Position numbers and translations under genes: made by a program. A model generated the notes under the pieces. That model had not been told where the DNA came from. It made no database searches and was given only the letters and a program-made list of their open reading frames with translations. DNA of 64,000 bases from Shinella fusca (lineage in GTDB: Bacteria; Pseudomonadota; Alphaproteobacteria; Rhizobiales; Rhizobiaceae), in assembly GCF_014203155.1 (NCBI RefSeq), contig NZ_JACHIK010000005.1:124001-188000 (forward strand), written 5' to 3'. Shown in pieces: positions 9,123 to 18,726 of the stretch (within the stretch, counting starts at the first letter, position 1; every line of letters begins with the position of its first letter).

Positions 9123-9388
9123 AGCATCATGCGACGGACGCGTTCTGGAAGTGCTATGGTGCACTGCCGCCGACCGTTCGCCAATTGGCAGACAAGAATT
9201 TCGGCCTGCTCAGGACAAATCCCGACCATCCGTCGTTGCAGCTTAAATCCGTTGGGCGCTTCTGGTCCGCCCGCGTCGGCCTTTCCTGGCGGGCACTTGC
9301 GGTCAAGGATCCAGAGAGCGAAACGCTCGTCTGGTTCTGGATCGGCTCACATGCCGAGTACGACCGGCTCGTAGGCCGCAAACGCTAA
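9119..9388 (+). CDS. ParE/RelE-like toxin
   Basis: An 89-aa basic protein of the ParE/RelE toxin superfamily, presumably an mRNA interferase or gyrase poison. Visible family features are PSLQLKSVGRFWSARVGLSWRALAV (central strands) and the C-terminal WFWIGSHAEYDRLV. Translation begins at a TTG embedded in the antitoxin stop. Its last four bases overlap the tail of the convergent alpha-glucosidase gene (9385-9388), so the module is wedged against that gene. Target unknown. Confidence 0.82.
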   Translation: MKHHATDAFWKCYGALPPTVRQLADKNFGLLRTNPDHPSLQLKSVGRFWSARVGLSWRALAVKDPESETLVWFWIGSHAEYDRLVGRKR

Positions 9389-11028
9389 ACCCGTACACAC
9401 GCCATATCCAGCCCGTCCAGCTCGATCGTCCCGTCCTTCAGCTTCGCGCCGAAGCCGGGGACCGAGAGCGGTTCGCCGAGCTTCAGCGATTTCGCCGGCA
9501 CGAATTCGGCCTTCTCGCGCGTCAGGTTGAAGACGAAGAGCAGCTTTTCACCGTCCTTCTCGCGGGTGAAGGCGAGGATATCCTGGTTGGAATGGACGAA
9601 GGACATGTCGCCGTCGTGAAGCGCCGCATGTTCCCTGCGGAAAGCGAGCGTCGTGCGATAGTGGTTGAGCACGGAGCCGGCAATCTTCTCCTGCGTGTCG
9701 ACGGCAAGGCGCGCATGCTCCTCCGGCACCGGCAGCCAGGGCTTGGCGCTGCTGAAGCCGGCATGGGCCTCGCCGCGCTGCCAGGGCATCGGCGTGCGGC
9801 ACCCGTCGCGGCCCTTGAAGGCCGGCCAGAAGCGGATGCCGTAGGGATCGCGCAGGTCCTCGAAGGCGAGGTCCGCCTCCGTCAGCCCCAGTTCCTCGCC
9901 CTGGTAGAGGCAGATCGAGCCGCGCAGCGTCGAAAGCAGCGTGACGGCGAGCTTGGCGACGCGCTCGCGCTCCTCCGGCGCCTTGATGAAGCGGCTGACA
10001 TGCCGGTTGACGTCATGGTTGGAGAACGCCCAGCAGACCCAGCCGTCCGTCACCGCGCGCTGGAAGCTCTGCACGCATTTGCGGATGTGGTCGGCGGTGA
10101 AGTCCGGCCCCAGCAGGTCGAACGTGTAGCACATGTTCAGCTTGTCGCCGCCGCTGGTATAGTCGGCGACCGTCTTCAGCGAGCGCGCCCCGTCGCCCAC
10201 CTCGCCCACGGTCATGCGCCCCTCGTATTCGTCGAGCAGCGCGCGGAAGCGCTTGAGGAAGGCAATGTTCTCCGGCTGCGTCTTGTCGTGGAGATGCGTC
10301 TGCATGCCGTAGGGATTGACGTCCGGCGCATCGAGGCCGATCTCGTCGGGATTGGGCTCGTGGGGCGGATTGTCCCTCAGCTTCCTGTCGCAGAAATAGA
10401 AGTTCACCGTGTCGAGGCGGAAGCCGTCGACGCCCCGGTCAAGCCAGAAGCGCACGGTCTTCAAGAGCGCATCCTGCACATCTGGATTGTGGAAGTTGAG
10501 GTCCGGTTGCGAGATCAGGAAGTTGTGCATGTAATATTGCTTGCGCACGCCGTCCCATTCCCAGCCAGGGCCGCCGAAGATCGACAGCCAGTTGTTGGGC
10601 GCCGTGCCGTCCCGCTTGGGATCGGCCCAGACGTACCAGTCGGCCTTGGGGTTGTCGCGGCTGGAGCGGCTCTCGACGAACCAGGGATGCTGGTCGGAGG
10701 TGTGCGAGATCACCTGGTCGATGATGATCTTGAGGCCGAGACGGTGGGCCTCCGCCAGCATCGCATCGAAATCGGCAAGCGTGCCGAACATCGGGTCGAC
10801 GTCGCAATAATCCGAGACGTCGTAGCCCATGTCCTCCATCGGCGACTTGAAGAAGGGCGAAAGCCAGATGGCGTCGACACCGAGCGAGGCGATGTGGCCC
10901 AACCTCTTCGTGATGCCGCGCAGGTCCCCCATGCCGTCGCCGGTCGTGTCCTGGAACGAGCGGGGATAGACCTGATAGATGACCGCGCCGCGCCACCAGT
11001 CGTCGGCATGCTTGCGGTGTTTGACCAT
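9385..11028 (-). CDS. aglA: Alpha-glucosidase (GH13), AglA-type
   Basis: Cytoplasmic GH13 hydrolase of 547 aa acting on alpha-glucosides such as sucrose, maltose or trehalose. The (beta/alpha)8 barrel begins at WWRGAVIYQVYPRSF; the nucleophile aspartate is in GFRLDTVNFY, the acid/base glutamate in MTVGEVGD, and the transition-state aspartate in AFSNHDVNR. Rhizobial AglA is normally in the aglEFGAK transport operon; here only this gene is present, next to a divergent KDG kinase. A trehalose-6-phosphate hydrolase is a less likely alternative. Confidence 0.88.
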   Translation of the reverse strand: MVKHRKHADDWWRGAVIYQVYPRSFQDTTGDGMGDLRGITKRLGHIASLGVDAIWLSPFFKSPMEDMGYDVSDYCDVDPMFGTLADFDAMLAEAHRLGLKIIIDQVISHTSDQHPWFVESRSSRDNPKADWYVWADPKRDGTAPNNWLSIFGGPGWEWDGVRKQYYMHNFLISQPDLNFHNPDVQDALLKTVRFWLDRGVDGFRLDTVNFYFCDRKLRDNPPHEPNPDEIGLDAPDVNPYGMQTHLHDKTQPENIAFLKRFRALLDEYEGRMTVGEVGDGARSLKTVADYTSGGDKLNMCYTFDLLGPDFTADHIRKCVQSFQRAVTDGWVCWAFSNHDVNRHVSRFIKAPEERERVAKLAVTLLSTLRGSICLYQGEELGLTEADLAFEDLRDPYGIRFWPAFKGRDGCRTPMPWQRGEAHAGFSSAKPWLPVPEEHARLAVDTQEKIAGSVLNHYRTTLAFRREHAALHDGDMSFVHSNQDILAFTREKDGEKLLFVFNLTREKAEFVPAKSLKLGEPLSVPGFGAKLKDGTIELDGLDMACVRV

Positions 11029-11231
11029 GCGCTCTCACTCCACGTCCCGTTGCTCGCCGGGAAGATGTAGCGCGCACCCCGCGGAGCGTAAACGGCAGGC
11101 GCCGGATTTTTCGGCAACGGACGAAACACCCGGCCTCCTCGACACCTCCGGAAAGCGCCGGCAACGGCTTGCCCCGCCAACTCTTTGACAGTATTTCCTC
11201 TTTCGGCGCACTTGGCCGGGAGGGAAACGAC

Positions 11232-12146
11232 ATGGCGGGACGGCTGCTTTCGATCGGCGAATGCATGGTGGAACTGATGCAGGCCGAAGGCGGCCTAATG
11301 CGCAAGGGTTTCGCCGGCGACACGTTCAACACCGCCTATTATGCCCGCCAGTACCTGCCGGGCGACTGGCACGTCGACTATTTCTCCGCCGTCGGCGCGG
11401 ACACGATCTCCGACGAGATGCTGGCCTTCATGGAAAGCCGCGGCATCGGCACCGGCCACGTCGCGCGCATCGAGGGCCGCTCGCCCGGCCTCTACATGAT
11501 CCACCTGAAGGACGGCGAGCGCAGCTTTTCCTACTGGCGCTCGACCTCCGCCGCAAAGCTGCTCGCCCGCGACGGCCACCGGCTGCGCGCCGCGATGGAA
11601 GCCTCCGACATCGTCGTCTTCTCCGGCATCACGCTGGCGATCCTTCCCGCCGGGGATGTCGAAACGCTGCTGGCCGAACTGCGCCGCGCGAAAGCCGCCG
11701 GCAAGCGCGTCGTCTTCGACCCGAACATCCGCCCGCGCCTGTGGGACGATGCCGAGCGGATGCGCGCAACGATCACCGAGGGCGCGCGCGCGGCAACGCT
11801 CGTCCTGCCGAGCCTCGATGACGAGACCACGCATTTCGGCGATGCGTCGATCGAGGAAACCATCGCGCGCTATCGCGGGCTTGGCGTGGAAGGGCTCGTC
11901 GTCAAGGACGGCAGCGAAGGCGCGACGCTCGTCTTCGGCGGCGAACGCAGCCACGTTCCCTCCGCGAAGGTCGAGACGATCGTCGACACGACCAGCGCCG
12001 GCGACAGCTTCAACGGCGCGTTCCTGGCGCGCCTTGCCATCGGCGCAAGCCCGGAGGAAGCCGCCCGCTTTGCGGCAGGCGTCGCCGCCGCCGTCATCCA
12101 GCACCACGGCGCGCTGGTGGCAAGGGACAAGCTGCCGGCCGCCTGA
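11232..12146 (+). CDS. kdgK: 2-keto-3-deoxygluconate kinase (PfkB family)
   Basis: Sugar kinase of 304 aa starting at the ATG preceded by GGGAGGGAAACGAC. Phosphorylates 2-dehydro-3-deoxygluconate in Entner-Doudoroff-type catabolism. The PfkB signature is at the C-terminus, DTTSAGDSFNGAF, with the catalytic aspartate in AGDS; the substrate-binding N-terminus reads GECMVELMQAEGG and GDTFNTAYYARQ, as in KdgK. Other PfkB sugar kinases remain possible. It ends 5 bases from the convergent der gene. Confidence 0.82.
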   Translation: MAGRLLSIGECMVELMQAEGGLMRKGFAGDTFNTAYYARQYLPGDWHVDYFSAVGADTISDEMLAFMESRGIGTGHVARIEGRSPGLYMIHLKDGERSFSYWRSTSAAKLLARDGHRLRAAMEASDIVVFSGITLAILPAGDVETLLAELRRAKAAGKRVVFDPNIRPRLWDDAERMRATITEGARAATLVLPSLDDETTHFGDASIEETIARYRGLGVEGLVVKDGSEGATLVFGGERSHVPSAKVETIVDTTSAGDSFNGAFLARLAIGASPEEAARFAAGVAAAVIQHHGALVARDKLPAA

Positions 12147-12151
12147 CGGCG

Positions 12152-13576
12152 TCAGCGCTTCTTCCTGGCCTTCGAGGCGAACGGGTTGTCCGCCGCGCGG
12201 AAATGGATGCGGATCGGTACGCCCGGCAGGTTGAAGTCGGTGCGCAGGCCGTTGGTGAGATAGCGGACATAGGATTCCGGCAGCGCATCGGGGCGCGTGC
12301 AGGAGATCATGAAGCCCGGCGGACGGGCCTTCACCTGCGTCATGTATTTCAGCTTCAGGCGGCGGCCGGAAACGGCCGGCGGCGGATGCTGCGTCTGCAC
12401 CGCATCGAGCCAGCGGTTGAGCTTGGCGGTGGAGATGCGGCGGTTCCAGGTGCGGTCCGTGTCGATGACGGCCTGCATCAGCTTGTCGAGGCCGCGGCCC
12501 GTCTGGCCGGAGACCGGCACGGCGCGGATGCCGCGCGCCTGCGGCAGGAGCCGGTCGGTCTTCTCGCGCAGCTCCGCGAGAACGGCCTGCGGATCGTCGA
12601 TGAGGTCCCACTTGTTGAAGGCGAGCACGGCGGCGCGGCCCTCGCGCAGCACGAGATCGACGATCTGCAGGTCCTGCTTTTCGAAGGGAATGGTGGAATC
12701 GAAGACGATCACCACCGTCTCGGCAAAGCGGATGGCGCGAAGGCCGTCGGCGACGGAGAGCTTTTCCAGCTTCTCCTGCACCTTGGCCTTGCGGCGCATG
12801 CCGGCCGTGTCGAACATCTTGATCGTGCGACCCTTCCAGTCCCATTCGACGGAAATGGAATCGCGCGTGATGCCGGCCTCGGGGCCGGTCAGCAGCCGGT
12901 CCTCGCCGAGGAAGCGGTTGATCAGCGTGGACTTGCCGGCATTCGGGCGGCCGACGATGGCGACGCGCAGCGGCTTCGTCTCGTCGTATTCCGGCTCGAA
13001 ATCCTCGTCCTCGGCTGCCGCTTCGGCACGCACGTCGACGTCGGTGACGGCCTCGTCCTCCTTCGGGGGAAAGGCGCGTTCCTCGCCGATCGCCGCGACG
13101 ATGGCGTCGCGCAGGTCGAGCATACCCTGGCCGTGCTCGGCGGAGATCGGCGTCGGCTCGCCGAGGCCGAGCGTGAAGCTGTCGTAGAAGCCGCCGTCGG
13201 AACCGCGCGCCTCGGACTTGTTGGCGACGAGCACGACGGGCTTGCCCTTCCTGCGCAGCATGTCCGCCAGCGCCGTATCGACGGGCGTCAGCCCCGTCTT
13301 GGCATCGACTACGAAGAGCGAAAGGTCCGCCTCCTCGATGGCCGCCTCCGTCTGGGCGCGCATGCGGCCTTCGAGCGTATCGGGCGCGGCCTCCTCGAGG
13401 CCGGCCGTATCGATGATGCGGAATTTCAGGTCGACGAGACGGGCATCGCCCGGCCGGCGGTCGCGCGTCACGCCCGGCGTGTCGTCGACGAGCGCGAGCT
13501 TCTTGCCCACAAGCCTGTTGAACAGGGTGGACTTGCCGACATTGGGGCGCCCGACAATGGCGACGGTGAAGCTCAT
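12152..13576 (-). CDS. der: Ribosome-associated GTPase Der (EngA)
   Basis: Double-GTPase ribosome assembly factor of 474 aa. The two G1 loops read GRPNVGKST (near residue 10) and GRPNAGKST (near residue 210); G3 and G4 elements DTAGLEE, NKSE, DTAGMRR and NKWD are all visible, and the KH-like C-terminal domain binds 50S precursors. The ATG at 13576 is the family start. It follows a TPR-like membrane protein, an arrangement like the E. coli yfgM-bamB-der region. Confidence 0.96.
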   Translation of the reverse strand: MSFTVAIVGRPNVGKSTLFNRLVGKKLALVDDTPGVTRDRRPGDARLVDLKFRIIDTAGLEEAAPDTLEGRMRAQTEAAIEEADLSLFVVDAKTGLTPVDTALADMLRRKGKPVVLVANKSEARGSDGGFYDSFTLGLGEPTPISAEHGQGMLDLRDAIVAAIGEERAFPPKEDEAVTDVDVRAEAAAEDEDFEPEYDETKPLRVAIVGRPNAGKSTLINRFLGEDRLLTGPEAGITRDSISVEWDWKGRTIKMFDTAGMRRKAKVQEKLEKLSVADGLRAIRFAETVVIVFDSTIPFEKQDLQIVDLVLREGRAAVLAFNKWDLIDDPQAVLAELREKTDRLLPQARGIRAVPVSGQTGRGLDKLMQAVIDTDRTWNRRISTAKLNRWLDAVQTQHPPPAVSGRRLKLKYMTQVKARPPGFMISCTRPDALPESYVRYLTNGLRTDFNLPGVPIRIHFRAADNPFASKARKKR

Positions 13577-13598
13577 GGACGTGTTCCGTTCTGTCCGG

Positions 13599-14270
13599 TC
13601 AGGAGGACAGCTTGCCGCTTGCCGCAATCAGGTCAAGCAGCATCTGCGCGCGGTTGGCAAGGTTGCGCGGCGCTTCGCTGTCGTTGAGGATCGCCTCGAA
13701 CCATTCCTTGGCGCGCTTGTAATCCTCGTGCTTGTAGGCGGAGAGGCCGAGGACCTCGCGCGCCGAATGGCGCAGCGCATCCTGCGGCGTCGCAAGCTGC
13801 TCGGCCTCGGCCGAGACCTGCTCGTAGGTGCCGGTGTCGACGAGGAGATAGGCGGCGCGAAGGCGCGCGGCATCGCGCAGCGCCTGCGGCACGGAGGTGT
13901 CCTTGGCGATGGCGGAGAAGGCGGCGATGGCGCCGGGCACGTCGGTCTCGGCCGTCAGCGAGGCGGCGCGCATGCGGGCAAGCACCGGATAGGAGCCGAA
14001 GCCGTCCTTCTCCAGGTTGGTGAGCGCGGTCAGCGCCTCCTCATTCTTGCCTTCGCGCGCCAGCGTCAGGGCGGCGAGGAACTGGTCGCCGGAGGCCGAG
14101 GCCTCCCTGTCGCGCCAGTAATCGTAGCCGACCTTGCCGATGGTGCCGAGGACGACCAGCACGGCAGCGCCGATGAGGACGCGGCCGAAGCGCTTCCAGA
14201 TCAGGCGCATCTGATCGGAACGCAGTTCCTCGTTCACCTCGCGGATAAAGCTGTCGTCCTGATGTACCAT
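13599..14270 (-). CDS. YfgM-like TPR membrane protein
   Basis: A 223-aa protein with a cytoplasmic N-terminus of about 28 residues, one transmembrane helix ([22 protein letters not shown], roughly residues 31-52 region) and an extracytoplasmic helical TPR-like domain. This is the architecture of YfgM (TPR_21), an ancillary SecYEG/periplasmic chaperone partner in E. coli. The neighbour der 22 bases downstream supports the family call. BamB is not between them here. Confidence 0.82.
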   Translation of the reverse strand: MVHQDDSFIREVNEELRSDQMRLIWKRFGRVLIGAAVLVVLGTIGKVGYDYWRDREASASGDQFLAALTLAREGKNEEALTALTNLEKDGFGSYPVLARMRAASLTAETDVPGAIAAFSAIAKDTSVPQALRDAARLRAAYLLVDTGTYEQVSAEAEQLATPQDALRHSAREVLGLSAYKHEDYKRAKEWFEAILNDSEAPRNLANRAQMLLDLIAASGKLSS

Positions 14271-14367
14271 TTCGCGCCCGAGCTAACGTTTGAAGTTAGC
14301 GCCTTCTACCCCATTTTGACGGCGTTGTAAGGGGGCAGGCACGAAAAGCCCCAGATGAGCGAAACGA

Positions 14368-14961
14368 TCAGGGCAGCGGCGCGACGCCGATGATCCATTC
14401 GTGCAGCTTGAAGACGATGGCGACATAGAGGACGAGGCCGACGACGATGGCGATCACGTCGTATTTCGCCGACACGAAGACCGGCAGCTTCGTCTCGCCG
14501 CTGGCGATGCGCCGCTTCAGCGTGATGCGCAGGATGATCGCCCAGGCAAGGATCGTCACGAAGAGTACGACGGAATAGCTCTCGCCGTTGGCAAGCAGGT
14601 GGGCAAGGGCCCAGATCTTGATGGCGACGAGGATGGGGAACTTCAGCTTCGTGCGGATATGGCCGGCCGGCAGGAAGCCCGCGACGAGACAGACCGAGGC
14701 GATGATCATCAGCGTCAGCGTGATATGCGCCATGAAGGCCGGCGGCGTGTAGACCATGAAGACGCCGTCGCCGCCGTTCGCGCGCGCATCGATAAAGCCG
14801 TAGACGATGAGGGCGAGGCTGAGGAGCGACACGATGCCGTGGAAGGCCATCCAGGCCGGCTTGCCGAGCGTCGCGATGGCGGCGTTGCGCAGGCCCGGCG
14901 CGACGGGGCGCAAAAGATGGGTGACGACGAAAAGAACGAGACCGATAATAAGCAGCGTCAT
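14368..14961 (-). CDS. NnrU family integral membrane protein
   Basis: A 197-aa polytopic membrane protein with about six hydrophobic helices. The N-terminus MTLLIIGLVLFVVTH and the HLLANGESYSVVLF segment are typical of NnrU, first noticed near nitric-oxide/nitrite reductase genes and related to isoprenoid-modifying membrane proteins. No denitrification genes are in this window, so its physiological link is open. Divergent from the polysaccharide deacetylase gene. Confidence 0.85.
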   Translation of the reverse strand: MTLLIIGLVLFVVTHLLRPVAPGLRNAAIATLGKPAWMAFHGIVSLLSLALIVYGFIDARANGGDGVFMVYTPPAFMAHITLTLMIIASVCLVAGFLPAGHIRTKLKFPILVAIKIWALAHLLANGESYSVVLFVTILAWAIILRITLKRRIASGETKLPVFVSAKYDVIAIVVGLVLYVAIVFKLHEWIIGVAPLP

Positions 14962-15081
14962 GGAAATGCCCCCGTTGGGAAAATTTTCGTGCGACTGGAA
15001 TATCCGACAATTCCAATCCGATCAAAGGATTGCCGCATTCGACACCGATGAGGGACCCTTTGCAAATTGTCGCGGGGTGCC

Positions 15082-16083
15082 ATGTCGTCGTCTTTTTCCT
15101 CCCGGATCGTCCTTTCCGTGCTCGCCGCAGCCCTTTCCGGTCCCGCTCTTGCCGAAGATGCGGCACCGAAGCGCAAGCAGCTCGTCGTCGTCTCCTTCGA
15201 CGGCGCGCACGACAATCTCCTGTGGGAAAAGAGCCGCGCCATGGCAAAGCGCACCGGCGCGCATTTCACCTATTTCCTCTCCTGCACCTTCCTTTTCCCG
15301 AAGGCCGAGCGCGCCACCTACCAGGCGCCGCATGAAAAGCGCGGCCGCTCCAATGTCGGCTTCGCACCGGACAGGGAGGACACGATCCAGCGCCTCGGCG
15401 AGATCTGGCTGGCAAAACTCGAGGGCCACGATATCGGCAGCCATGCCTGCGGCCATTTCGACGGCGGCAAGTGGACCGAGGCGGACTGGACGCAGGAACT
15501 GACCTTCTCCCGCAACGCGCTGGAAAACGGCTGGCGGAATGCCGGCGTCGGCGAACGGGAACCGGCGGACTGGCGCCGCTTCGTCAGGCAGGACGTCAAG
15601 GGTTTCCGCGCACCCTATCTTTCGGCGGGAAGCAGCCTCGTCAAGGCGCTGGAGAAGAACGGTTTTTCCTATGATGCCAGCCTCGTGACGAAGGGGCCGG
15701 CCATGCCCGTCGCAAGCGGCGACATCGCCCGCTTCGGCCTGCCGCTCATTCCCGAAGGCGCCACCGGACGCCCCGTCATCGCCATGGACTACAATCTCTA
15801 TGTCCGCCATTCCAAGGGCAAGGAGAACCCGGAAAAGAGCGCCGCCTTCGAGGAAAGCGCCCTTGCCGCCTACCGCAAGGCCTTTGCCGCGCAATATGAG
15901 GGGACACGCATTCCCCTCCAGCTCGGCTTCCACTTCGTCGAGATGAATGCCGGCGCCTACTGGCGCGCGCTCGACCGCTTCCTGACGGAGACCTGCGGGA
16001 AAACGGACGTCGCCTGTGTCAGCTATGCCGAGGCGGTGGACATCCTCGCAAAAGAGAAGAAGGCGGCCGGAGCCGCCCTCTGA
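15082..16083 (+). CDS. Secreted polysaccharide deacetylase (NodB-homology domain)
   Basis: A 333-aa exported protein with a clear signal peptide (VLSVLAAALSGPALA, cleavage near AEDAA). The ATG at 15082 is preferred over a TTG at 15067. NodB-type metal-binding elements are present: SFDGAHD for motif 1 (unusual, the second aspartate of the normal TFDDG is replaced), GSHACGHFDGG for the H-x3-H motif 2 and GFRAPYL for motif 3. It probably acts on envelope or exopolysaccharide; the substrate is not identifiable. Confidence 0.82.
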   Translation: MSSSFSSRIVLSVLAAALSGPALAEDAAPKRKQLVVVSFDGAHDNLLWEKSRAMAKRTGAHFTYFLSCTFLFPKAERATYQAPHEKRGRSNVGFAPDREDTIQRLGEIWLAKLEGHDIGSHACGHFDGGKWTEADWTQELTFSRNALENGWRNAGVGEREPADWRRFVRQDVKGFRAPYLSAGSSLVKALEKNGFSYDASLVTKGPAMPVASGDIARFGLPLIPEGATGRPVIAMDYNLYVRHSKGKENPEKSAAFEESALAAYRKAFAAQYEGTRIPLQLGFHFVEMNAGAYWRALDRFLTETCGKTDVACVSYAEAVDILAKEKKAAGAAL

Positions 16084-16086
16084 GGC

Positions 16087-17364
16087 TTATGGCTCGTTGG
16101 CCGCAAGCTCGCCCTCCTCCGCCGCCCTCTTGAGGTAACGCCGGTCGATCTCCGGCAGCGGCTCGTCCTCGATCGCCGCCTCGAAGGCTTTGAGGCGCTT
16201 GTGGATCGACAGGAGCTCGATGATCGTCGACCAGTAGTTCACGAGGTACTGGAAGGAATTGCTCACCTCGCCGAAGGCCGTGGCGATCTGCTGCCAGGTG
16301 CCCATGGTGATGCGGCCGGCCACGATGGTCGGGATGAGGATGAAGTTGAGGAAGATCGCGTCGAGCTGGCCGTAGGTGTAGCGCGCCACGTTGAAGTAGC
16401 AATAGTGCCAGTACATGCGGAAATAGTTGCGCCGCACGTTGGCGAAGAGCTCCCGCACGGTGACGGGATCGGCGCGGTCCGCATGGTCCTCGCCGTAGAC
16501 GAGCTCCTTACGATAGGCCGCCTCGACGCGCTGGTTGCGGAACTGCAGGCCCGGCAGCTTGATGCCGGCGAAGGCGAGCAGCGCCGTGCCGAACAGCGAC
16601 CAGGCGATGGCCAGCCAGAACAGCGCATGCGGGATGGCGCCGATCACCGGCAGGTCGCTGACATATTCCGACATGCGGAAGAGCAGCGGCAGGAAGACGA
16701 CCAGCGTCATCACGGAGTTGATGAGCGTGACGCCGAGGCCTTCGAGGATGTTGGCAAAGCGCATCGTGTCTTCCTGCACACGCTGCGAGGCACCCTCGAT
16801 ATGGCGCAGCTTCGACCACTTGGACATGTAGTAGTCGTTCATCGCCGTGCGCCAGCGGAAGACATAGTGGTTGGTGAAGAAGGCGGTGACGACGTTGAGC
16901 ACCACCCCGACGAGGCCGATCTCCAGGAAGCGGAGCTGGAGCGTATAGAGCTGCGCCGCCGTGACGTTGCCCTGCTTCGACAGCGCCGCCTGGAAGAGGT
17001 CGAAGAACGGGCCGCGCCAGTTGTTGAGCGCGACGGAGACCTGCACCGAGAAATAGGCGATGAAGATGATGAAGGCGGACCCCCAGATGGACCAGTTGGT
17101 CCAGGGATGGTTGCGCGCGATGGCTTTCCAGAAGAGGCCGAAGGCCAGAACGAAGACCGTGAAATAGAGGTAGAACCAGAGATTGTCCGGCGAGAAGAAG
17201 TAGGCAAGGCCGATCGGCGCCTTCTCGTCGGGGCCGAGCGGCGGAAGGCCGACGGCCGCCCCCATCTGCGGCCCCACGGTGTACCAGACGGCGATGCAGA
17301 TCACGGTCCAAAGGGCGCCGGAGGAAAAGAACAGCTTCGGCTGCGGGAAGAAGGAATGGAACAA
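16087..17364 (-). CDS. bacA: Peptide antibiotic transporter BacA/SbmA
   Basis: Inner-membrane SbmA/BacA-family transporter of 425 aa. Segments YVFRWRTAMNDYYMSKW, RHIEGASQRVQEDTMRFA and QRVEAAYRKELVYGED are nearly invariant in this family, which imports antimicrobial peptides by proton motive force. In rhizobia BacA also affects very-long-chain fatty acid lipid A modification and is needed for survival against host NCR peptides in legumes forming inverted-repeat-clade nodules. No ATPase domain is attached, distinguishing it from the related ABC BacA-like proteins. Family certain, in-planta role inferred. Confidence 0.93.
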   Translation of the reverse strand: MFHSFFPQPKLFFSSGALWTVICIAVWYTVGPQMGAAVGLPPLGPDEKAPIGLAYFFSPDNLWFYLYFTVFVLAFGLFWKAIARNHPWTNWSIWGSAFIIFIAYFSVQVSVALNNWRGPFFDLFQAALSKQGNVTAAQLYTLQLRFLEIGLVGVVLNVVTAFFTNHYVFRWRTAMNDYYMSKWSKLRHIEGASQRVQEDTMRFANILEGLGVTLINSVMTLVVFLPLLFRMSEYVSDLPVIGAIPHALFWLAIAWSLFGTALLAFAGIKLPGLQFRNQRVEAAYRKELVYGEDHADRADPVTVRELFANVRRNYFRMYWHYCYFNVARYTYGQLDAIFLNFILIPTIVAGRITMGTWQQIATAFGEVSNSFQYLVNYWSTIIELLSIHKRLKAFEAAIEDEPLPEIDRRYLKRAAEEGELAANEP

Positions 17365-17459
17365 GGCGCGAAACTCTCGTTTTCAAAGGGCGGCGATGCC
17401 GCCGGTTCGCGCAGAACCTAGATGAGTTTGCCTGAGCCAACAATTGCCCGGCGCCGGCA

Positions 17460-18650
17460 TTACCGAGATTTAATGGAGAGCGCGCCGCCGAGCGCGGCGA
17501 TGACGGCCGCAAGCAGGAGGATGCCGGCGGCGGCAAGGCTGGGCAGGACATAGCTGCCCGTGCGCGCGGCAAGGAAGCCCGCGCCGAGCGGCCCGAGAAT
17601 CTGCCCGACGCCGAACGCCGCCGTCATCAGCGCCAGCACCCGGCGCGGGCTTTCGCTGGCAAGCACCCGGCCGAGCTGGAGGCCGTAGGCCGTGACGACG
17701 ATGAAGGTGATGCCGAGCAGCGCGCCGCCGATGAGCGCGGAAGCGGGAAACGGCAGCGTGACGGTGATCGCCACCCCGACCATCTCGACGAGGATCGCCG
17801 CAAGATAGGCCGCCGCCACGCCATAGCGCCGCTCCGCCGGCTTCCAGGCAAGAAGCGAGACCGCCGCCGAAACGCCGGTGACGAGCCAGGTCAGCGATTC
17901 GAGCAGCGGGCTTTCCGCCCCTTCCCGCGCGATGGCGACGATGAAGGTGGCCGTGACGACATAGCCGATGCCGAAGAGCCCGTAGCTCACCGTCAGCGCC
18001 GCGAGCGGCCGCGTCCAGGCGATGGGCGGCTCGCGCAGGACCGAGGCCCCGACCGCCGGCCGCGGCAAAAGCACCATGACGGCGGCAAGGCCGATAGCCC
18101 CGAGCAGCGCGCCGAACAGCCAGTCGGCGCGCCATGGGGAAAGGCTGCCGAAATCGATGAAGGAGAGGAGATAGACCAGCAGCGCCGAGACCGCGATGCC
18201 GAAGCCGACACCGGCGAAATGCGCCATCTGCACGCGCGGATCGCGGTGCTGGAGGCCGACCGTCAGCACGATGCCGATGGTGAAGATCATGGCGAAGGCG
18301 CTGGCAAGCCCCGCGAGGAACCGCACGACGGAGAGCGCCGTGACATCGGAGAGCACGCCCATGGCCAAGAGCAGCAGCACCGTGGCGAAGAGCGCGCCGA
18401 GCGCAAGGCGCCGCTCATATCCCGCCGCCCACCCATAGGCCGCAAGCACCGCGCCGACGAGATAGCCGGCGAAATTCGCCGCCGCGATGACGCCGGCCGC
18501 AGCGGCATCGAGCCCCAGCCCCGCCATCATGCCCGGCAGGACCGGCGTATAGAAGAAGCGGCCGAGCCCCATGGCGACGGCCATGGCGAGCGCGCCGGCG
18601 ACGGCCGCCCGGACGGGCTCGCGCGAGAAGGCGGGGATGCGTTGCGTCAT
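17460..18650 (-). CDS. YbfB/YjiJ-family MFS transporter
   Basis: Twelve-helix major facilitator of 396 aa (start at 18650; an in-frame ATG at 18692 would add 14 residues and neither has a strong ribosome site). The N-terminal signature GLGRFFYTPVLPGM is diagnostic of the YbfB/YjiJ group, whose substrates are largely unknown. No neighbouring gene points to a substrate. Confidence 0.82.
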   Translation of the reverse strand: MTQRIPAFSREPVRAAVAGALAMAVAMGLGRFFYTPVLPGMMAGLGLDAAAAGVIAAANFAGYLVGAVLAAYGWAAGYERRLALGALFATVLLLLAMGVLSDVTALSVVRFLAGLASAFAMIFTIGIVLTVGLQHRDPRVQMAHFAGVGFGIAVSALLVYLLSFIDFGSLSPWRADWLFGALLGAIGLAAVMVLLPRPAVGASVLREPPIAWTRPLAALTVSYGLFGIGYVVTATFIVAIAREGAESPLLESLTWLVTGVSAAVSLLAWKPAERRYGVAAAYLAAILVEMVGVAITVTLPFPASALIGGALLGITFIVVTAYGLQLGRVLASESPRRVLALMTAAFGVGQILGPLGAGFLAARTGSYVLPSLAAAGILLLAAVIAALGGALSIKSR

Positions 18651-18726
18651 GCCGTGACTATTGCACCGCAGCATAAAGGCGACAAACGACATTTATTGAT
18701 CGGCGGATCAGCCGCGCTGAAGGCGG

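Noticed and set aside
14282-14300. GCTAAC-N7-GTTAGC hairpin as an operator
   Set aside because: It lies just upstream of the YfgM-like gene start but matches no regulator I can name, and the NolR spacing (TTAG-N9-A) is not met.
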